Shown here: piece by piece, positions 57,637-64,000 of the stretch
How the letters are laid out: every line of letters begins with the position of its first letter
Position numbering within the stretch: position 1 is the stretch's first letter
Origin: Blasia pusilla
Taxonomy: Eukaryota; Marchantiophyta; Marchantiopsida; Blasiales
Direction: 5' to 3'
Length of the DNA: 64,000 nt
NCBI GenBank assembly: GCA_050084515.1
Contig: CM114271.1
Location: 12,338,001-12,402,000, forward strand
Position numbers and translations under genes: made by a program
The notes under the pieces: model-generated
The model's input: the letters and a program-made list of their open reading frames with translations, nothing else
Told to the model about the DNA's origin: nothing
The model's database searches: none

Positions 57637-58845
57637 CTACTCAGCTACTCCTAAGGTGAAAATCCATGTCAAGCAATTCAAGTCCATCGCCTGGCCAAAG
57701 ACATGACATTGTGATGCCTTTGATAGTGACGGTACTGCTGTCACTCCTGTGGGGAATCCCATCGCTCGCTCTCGCTCATCAACATTGGGCTCCACCAACC
57801 TCTGTACATGGTCATCCCAAACCAAGCTAAGTCCGGCCTCCTTGAATGTATAGGAAGCGGGAAAACTCACCAATGTGGGAAAGGCTACCCGTGGCATGGC
57901 AATCTTGTTGACCACAGTCAACGACTTTTGATCAGCGTGCCTCACTGCTTGTGATCGACCGCCCGGATCCAATATAGAATCCACCAACAAATCGGAAGGG
58001 CGCTCCACTCTTGCATATGCCCTCCGCAACACCTCGTGTGGTACCAAGTTGATACACCAAAGACACGGACAATGTGCTCGTGAATCCACACTTGCCGCAT
58101 CCAACAAAACTGTGGGGCCAATCCATGCGCGCATCTGATGTGCACTCGTCACCACATGGGACCTTGAATAGCCCAAAATCGGTATATTCTCCAGAATGTA
58201 TGTTGGAGGACGAGACTGATGCTCTTGGAAGTGTTGCAAGATCCGTATCATCTCCCAAAACAAGCTGGACCGAGAGTCGGCTAATCCGCTACCCCGTCTA
58301 GCACTTGACTCGCTCTGACATGGCCAACCAGCAATGACCAAGTCTATGGTCCCTACTCGCTCCAAGTCCTGCGCCCCCAACAATGAAATGCCCCTCAATA
58401 GGGAACTTTGGTAACCTTGGATGGCAGACGTACACAACAAGTCGGGAAAGCGAATGCATAACTATGCCACATGATGAAGTGAAGCACACCTCGCAACATC
58501 ATCAATCTCCACATAGAGGTACTGCTGCACATGTACTCTTGTTTGCAAAATAGCAGCTAACCTTGTGTTGATCCCTCCAAAGAGATCCAACACCCGAATA
58601 CCCTCCTCTAGGATGTGCCACATAATGGGTGTGGTGTCCAAGGGCGTCATCATAGCACTCTTGACTACCTTGGGTTCCTCTGATCCGTAACATTCTAGTG
58701 CAAACGTCTTACTCCACGCGGTTTGCACATGCTCAATGGCTAAGCGTCGAAGCTCCTCAGTCAAGCCCGAAAGCGGGTCCTCTCCTCCACGGACGCATGC
58801 GGCAACCATGACACTCCTCTCCATAGAAATATGAGGAACGGGCAT
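57637..58845 (-). pseudogene. C5-cytosine DNA methyltransferase in a gypsy element, minus-strand copy
   Basis: This is the less interrupted copy. From 58845: LTEELRRLAIEHVQTAW linker; GIRVLDLFGGINTRLAAIL (motif I, about 58540-58600); YLYVEIDDVARC (motif II); one stop near 58460. Then TIDLVIAGWPCQSESS (motif IV, Cys codon at 58318-58320); GSGLADSRSSLFWEMIRILQ; TYILENIPILG (motif VI, near 58190); DAASVDSRAHCPCLWCINLV (motif VIII region, Arg codon near 58080); MGFPTGVTAV and FGQAMDLNCLTWIFTLG (motif X). The domain is about 320 residues from motif I to the end, the size of a DNMT catalytic domain. Only one stop breaks it, but conserved Arg/Trp positions of motif VIII are changed to Cys. Enzymes of this family methylate cytosine at C5 using AdoMet. 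Confidence 0.9.
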
Positions 58846-59017
58846 ATCCTCTCAAATCAAGTTCCTCAATCAAATCACTAGGCCAAGAGATGGCGTTACT
58901 AAATGTTGCTAAGGTCACCATCTCTCCTGGCCGTCGCTCAATCACTCCACATGTGAATCGAATGGTTAATGAGCTAAGGCGCCCATCACCTGACTCCCAT
59001 CTTGGTCTGTAGGATGC

Positions 59018-59440
59018 TCATTGCTCCCAATAATCCAGGGAAAATCCCATCGGGTATAACATTGCTCCACCAACCAAGACGTCATAAGACTCTCCATCAA
59101 TCACTATCGCCTTGGCTCGCACCACGGACTCATATGTAGGGTGTCCTAGGCAAATCCTCACCATGACCTCTTGTCGGGTGATATACTGGGTGGTACTCGT
59201 TCCATCCAAGGATGTCTATATCCAAAATGGACAACGCTCCACATCGGCTCTTGTCAAGCCCAATCCTTTGAATGACGCTTTCCCCAACATCAAGGGTTGC
59301 GCTCTTGAATCCAACAAGACGCGTTGTGGACTAAAAGCTCTACCTTCTGGACTCACCAACTCGAAGACCTCTCCCCGGTTATCTAGCAACACAACACGAA
59401 GAGAAGCCATTGCACGCTCTATCGCGGGTCTAGCCGGCAT
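59018..59440 (-). pseudogene. Gypsy aspartic protease, active-site mutant
   Basis: Same domain as 49726-50450. The active site reads VLLDSRAQPLMLGKASF, so the catalytic loop Gly of D-S-G is Arg. The C-terminal part (SVVRAKAIVIDGESYDVLVG) is in another frame at 59018-59209. It lies between gag and DNMT as in the plus copy. Confidence 0.82.
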
Positions 59441-60556
59441 CTCCTAGCAACTGCAGCCTGCCATGAATCCGATGTGGACGGTCCGAGCATCCAATCCGAG
59501 GGCAGGTCCATCATCTCCTCTGCAATCACCATTGAACGTGATGCAGGAACTTCAACTCCACGCTCACATAGCGTAGTGGCCAGCCAAAAAACCTCGGCGG
59601 GTGTACCTCCAAAAGTCATAACATCAGAAGCAAAAAATAAAGGAGCGCGGTACACAACAATGGCCATCCCCAACAATATGCTCGACACATGCCCCTCCTG
59701 AGCATCAGCAATAGGAGTCGTTGCACTCGCTTCTCCCATCGCCCTTTGTGTCTGCATACCAACAACATCACCAACTCTACGCGAACTCTGATCAGGACCC
59801 ATCAATGGGGTCTTCATTGCCTCGGACGATGTGAAAGACTGAGGAAGCGTGGTCTGTTTCCCAGCTTCCCTTTGATGTGGATCTAACTCTACGATTGCTC
59901 CATGCGTCACAAGTGCGGAGGCCTCCATCTGGGCAACCCCGCACATCCAACCAGGATCCTCCATATCTCTAGCTGCTCCATATGATGTCGATGCCACGGA
60001 TCCGACATCAGGTAATCTCAATGCCATAGTGGAAATCTGCTCATGTAGTTGTTGTATTTGAGTAGCCATCCCAGCCTCACGTTTGGCGTCTCCCACAACG
60101 CGTCTAGGTGGTGGGACTCTACCTCCTACACGAGTAGCCCCACCATCCTGTCGGGCAACTCCAACTCCTCGTCCCCCAACAGGACCACTTGGTGGATGTG
60201 CGGGCCAAACACCCAAACCAGCAACTTGCTGTGGTGCCCTCTAGCCCTCGGTCCAAACGTAACTCAGGGTGTAAATTGAAACACCTAGCGCATGTGTGAC
60301 CATACCTCTAAAAATAGTCCCAATGACAACCTCCTGGTGCAGCACCATCTCCTCCTCCATGCTGAGGCACACGTCTAGGACCTTGACGAGTGCAATCGCA
60401 CTGATGATGGGCTCCACCACATGACCAACAAGAAATCGTAGGCGGCTGCTGCTGAGCCGCATATGAAGGTGCAGGTTTCTATGGCATGGCCTCCCAGTAT
60501 CCTCCGTGTGTTGGCGGTGCCACAATTAACCTATCTCGGAGTCCACGTTGTTGCAC
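59419..60556 (-). pseudogene. Gag C-terminal part of the minus-strand DNMT element
   Basis: Matches 49072-50040: a zinc-knuckle region at 60241-60525, the GGPVGGRG-like basic stretch, HEQISTMALRLPDVGSVAST and the pre-protease helix (AEVFWLATTLCERGVEVPAS). It begins abruptly at 60556 (GTGCAACAACGTGG, minus sense), where it is joined to the protease end of a related subfamily. Confidence 0.8.
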
Positions 60557-60559
60557 TAA

Positions 60560-60930
60560 GGAGCGTTTCTTGTTGGCCAATAAGCAATGATCTCCTCCCA
60601 AAAGTCAAGGATGAATCCTAGGGGATATAATATTGTACTCCCCACCAACACATCGTATGACTCAGTTGGTGTCGTAATTGCACGTGTGCGCACCATAGCA
60701 CTATCCGTTGCATGCTCTGGCTGGACTCTGACAACTATCTCCTATCGAGTCATATAGTGCGTGGGTGACACGCTCCCAATCGAGGTCTGTATTTGGAAGG
60801 GACAAGGCTCAATGTCAGCCTTCCGTAACCCCAAAGCTAAACAAGCCGCCTTCCCTAACATCAAGGGCTGCGCTCCCGAATCAAGTAGGACACGTTGTGG
60901 GTGGTATGTTGTCCTCATCGGACTAACCAA
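60560..60930 (-). pseudogene. Aspartic protease of a related gypsy subfamily
   Basis: Reads VLLDSGAQPLMLGKAACLAL with intact D-S-G, then KADIEPCPFQIQTSIGS. Further down (60560-60690) are the strand ending LGFILDFWEE and IIAYWPTRN, the equivalent of the DYWEQ end in the DNMT element. Its own downstream pol is missing: the next base is gag of the DNMT element. Confidence 0.75.
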
Positions 60931-60984
60931 GCGAAATACTCCAGCTCCGTTATCTAGTTACACTTCTCCAAGCATCACCACTGC

Positions 60985-63090
60985 TCACTTCATGGCCGGT
61001 CGAGCTAGCATATCTACCAACTTCGTTGCCGCCGCGTGCCATGACCTTGTGGGGAACGTCCCGAGCAATGGCTCTGAGGGCAAGTCCACCACCTCCTCAA
61101 CTACCTCTGAACAAGAAGCAGTCACCTCTCCACGCTCACACAACGTGGCGGCCAGCCGGAACATCTCAGCTGGTCCAACTCCCAACGTCGCCAACTCTAT
61201 GGCAGAAAATAGCAAGTCTAACTTACTCTTGTGGCCTCCAACACTATGGTCGACACTGATTCCACTCGAGCCGGCATAGGATTTGTCACTCCAACTCCTT
61301 GTGATGTCGACGTACATGCCTGAGTTGTAGGCACCGCTGGTCGTCGAGGCACCATCGATGGTATGTGTAGTGCCTCCAAAAATGTGAATGACTGTGAAAC
61401 CTTGGCCCACTGCCCATCGGTCCCCTTCGATGGGTCAATCTCAACTCCACCGCTCGATGGCTCGGTGCCTCTTGCAGCACCCCGAGTCACCACTACAACT
61501 GCCTCAACCTGAGTTGCACTACACATAAACCCCATACTAGCAAGATCCTCACCTGGGTCAGGGTAAGAGGTAGAAGCTAGAGCCACACTAGCTGCTCGCG
61601 ACTCCGTGCCTTCCCTAAGCTGCATCATCGTCATGGCAGCAATCCTCTGCTCCAACTGATCGATGTGTGAGAGAAGTGCCGACTCTGGTGCTCCTGCTCT
61701 ATCTCCTCTGGCCGGTGGTGGTCCTCTACCACCACGTGCAGGAAGAACTCCCCGATCTCCTTGAAGACGATCGCCCCCAAGCCCTTGGCCTACCTCTAGA
61801 AGTGCCTCTCGACGAAGCTCAAAACATCTATCCCTAGTGTGAACATATCTGTGGCAATAGTCACACTAGTACTGTGGTGGGGCCATCCTCTATGGCTCCT
61901 CAGCAATCGGAAGCGCTCGTGGTCCTCTCCCATGTTGTAAGCACTCTCTGCCTACGGGCCCCTCCACACGTCCAACAAGACAACATCGGTCCCTACTGGG
62001 CAACATATGTAGGTACGAGTACCCAGCCTGCTCTCTGGTCACACTTGTCCGCTCACGTGGTACCGGTGCTCGCTGTGGCACCTGTGGGATCACCTTCACT
62101 CGTGGACCCATCGATTCTTGAGAAAATCCAGCGGTCACTACCTGCTCCTCACTCATGTTGAGCTCAATACGCTCAAACAACTCAAAGACCACCTTCAATA
62201 TGGGCTTCGCTATGTGAATCAACACCGCATCTCGGACTCTCCTCCGTAGTTCTCAATCTAGAACCCCATAATAATACTGGACTAACTGCGCCTCAGTCAC
62301 TCCATACGTAGCAATGATCAGCCTCCTCATGCGTGTGAATGCCTCTCTCAGACTCTCATCCGATTGTCGCTGAAAATCCTGTAGACTCTTAAGCTTGTCG
62401 GTGCGTACGCCTTGGTAGCTCTTCCCCAACTATCGGAAGAACTCCATTGTGGGGCTGAAGCAGGATGGCCCTCTACCACCAGAGGTTTCTGCCACATCGC
62501 TTGTCTCACTGCCCTCCTCTCCATCTAGTCTCCGGGCTGATGGTGTGGGTCTCTCTCCTCTCATGATCTCATCATATGCCTTGCGACCACTAGTGGACAC
62601 ATACCATGGAGCCCAATTCATCCTCGAGGCATCAATCTCTACTAAATATAGTGATCAAAACTCCATGTAGTCATCCATCGAAGGAAGCTCCAAGTGTTGG
62701 GTTGAACCGTGTCGGGGTCTGTATCTCCTGGAAGTCGCAACACGTGTCGAACTCCTAGATAAAATCATTTAAGTCAATGGTGCCCATTGCACCCGAGAAA
62801 CGACGCATGCCTTGATGGCCCATGTCGTCCATCTCCTGCCAAGTGATACTGCCTCCATCTGCAATCTTGTCACCAGACCCAGTGTCTAGTGATGACGATC
62901 CAACCATGGATGGATGTTGAGGCAGCTCCTCACTTGTAACCCCTCGGTATCTCAGTCCACTCCGTGTCACACCACTACTACTGCTCGCACTATCCTGTTC
63001 TTCCAAACCCTGGAAGAACGATGTGATGACAACCTTGTCTTACTTGCTCAAGCATTGAGACTCACCGAGAGTCTCCCACACTCCTCATTA
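60985..63090 (-). pseudogene. Gag of a related gypsy subfamily
   Basis: From 63006: a Ser-rich start, ITWQEMDDMGHQGMRRFSGA with MGTIDLNDFI; WAPWYVSTSGRKAYDEI near 62600; the capsid block LKSLQDFQRQSDESLREAFT near 62350; NMSEEQVVTAGFSQESMG; and a canonical zinc knuckle CDYCHRYVHTRDRC (C-x2-C-x4-H-x4-C, 61824-61865). The conserved blocks match gag of the DNMT element, so the two are subfamilies. Frames change several times. The 15.0-17.06 kb region is a second, worse copy. Confidence 0.8.
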
Positions 63091-64000
63091 GCTCACCTAT
63101 GCTAACGTCAATTCTGTGACGACACACCCAACCTCACGCACACTCAACACTTGGGCTCACCATGAGCCTCCCACTAACTCACCTAACCTACCAACACGCT
63201 CGGGTCATACATACAACCCCTACTTGGCAACCGCCGCATATCCACCAACATGCTACACATCAAAAGAGTCTACACTCGTCACCATCACTGCACCCACCTA
63301 GCACAAGATTCTACTTGATACCCAGCACTCTCAATCACAGAAGATAAGTGCGAGAAAAGGGACTCGAATGGGTAACTTGATCATGCCCTCCAACCTACGC
63401 ATCGTCAACACTCACTCCTCCATGTGGCACGGCAACCTCTGCAACATGATACTCTCCTCGACCAACACGTCAAACCTCCCATCAATAGATGCAGCCTACC
63501 CGTCGGCATCAGTGCATGTATCTCCAGCACTCCACTCCGTCGAAACACTCTCCACCACAAACTGATGGTGCGGACTCATCTCACTCCCAATCCGCAACAA
63601 ACAACCATTACCAATGGACTATGAAGGTCCTCGGAAAAATTTCAACCCTGAGAAATCCAAGGTTAGCCCGCTCTACCATGTCCACGCCCACCCACTTCTT
63701 CTACCTTGCTCAACCCCGTTGACCCTACAACCACGTCGACCGCCCAACCTTGTAAAGTCACAACCACGTTACCCACATCCAGGATTCTATCGTCCATCCC
63801 AACCACATCCGCCCGTTCCCTTACCACGTCCCCTTGGCATCTACCATGTCGATGCGGGGTTGGCTGGCCTGCGTCCCTATGCGGGATGGGCCTCTTTAAA
63901 TGCGAGGGGGGTAAGGGATGGCCCCGGCGGATGGCCCTCGAGATGGCCCCCGGGGATGGTTGGCGGATGGTCCGCTCACTCTGCCAATCTGCCTCGTCAA
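63091..64000. other. Leader or LTR-like region, no gene
   Basis: Lies upstream (minus sense) of gag. C/A-rich on the plus strand with short frames of no known domain. At 63890-63990 GATGGCC(C) words recur (GGATGGCCC, GATGGCCCCC, GGATGGTT), a degenerate short repeat. The window ends inside it. Confidence 0.4.

Noticed and set aside
48228-63006. Bacterial restriction-modification methyltransferase
   Set aside because: The context is entirely retrotransposon and plant; no restriction enzyme or bacterial neighbours.

Overview
The window is nuclear DNA from a land plant: a repeat-dominated stretch with one confident host gene. The evidence is a four-exon INDETERMINATE-DOMAIN (IDD) zinc-finger gene of the SGR5/IDD14-16 type with canonical GT-AG introns, surrounded by plant-type CACTA, hAT, LINE and Ty3/gypsy remnants and long (CT)n/(GA)n microsatellites. 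A non-flowering plant (bryophyte, lycophyte or fern) is my guess; the species cannot be fixed from sequence alone. There is no sign of prokaryotic or organellar DNA.

Layout. 1-5 kb: minus-strand CACTA (En/Spm-like) transposase pseudogene. 6.9-7.8 kb: leucine-rich-repeat (LRR) pseudogene. 8.0-9.6 kb: 3' end of a chromovirus (chromodomain, tail, probable LTR); its LTR recurs at 21.1 and 24.1-24.9 kb. 9.6-11.9 kb: a leader-like repeat shared with 46.5-48 kb. 12.7-17.1 kb: minus-strand Ty3/gypsy element with gag, protease, RT/RNase H, integrase and a PHD finger. 17.25-18.7 kb: LINE endonuclease fragment. 18.9-19.5 kb: a (CT)n tract and a (GA)n tract as an inverted pair. 19.5-24 kb: further integrase-PHD tails and short terminal-repeat copies. 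27.6-29.7 kb: hAT transposase pseudogene. 30-34.9 kb: GAGAC-rich and CCGG-rich non-coding repeats. 35.0-40.0 kb: the IDD gene. 44.1-46.4 kb: terminal repeats around an integrase-PHD tail. 48.2-54.6 kb: plus-strand gypsy element. 54.6-57.0 kb: two tandem LTR-like repeats of about 1.2 kb. 57.2-63.1 kb: a minus-strand, rearranged relative of the same gypsy family.

The most interesting content is that Ty3/gypsy family. Two copies, on opposite strands, carry a C5-cytosine DNA methyltransferase (DNMT) domain between the protease and the reverse transcriptase. The DNMT motifs I, IV, VI, VIII and X occur in the usual order. Other copies of the same family end the integrase with a C4HC3 PHD finger. 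No copy is intact, but together they imply the order gag, protease, DNMT, RT, RNase H, integrase, PHD: a retrotransposon carrying both a DNA-methylation writer and a candidate histone-tail reader. From memory, retrotransposon-borne DNMTs have been reported in dinoflagellates and charophyte algae; I know of no report of the DNMT plus PHD combination or of a land-plant case, but I could not search.

The IDD gene is the only gene that looks functional. All mobile-element coding regions carry stops, frameshifts, deletions or nested insertions.
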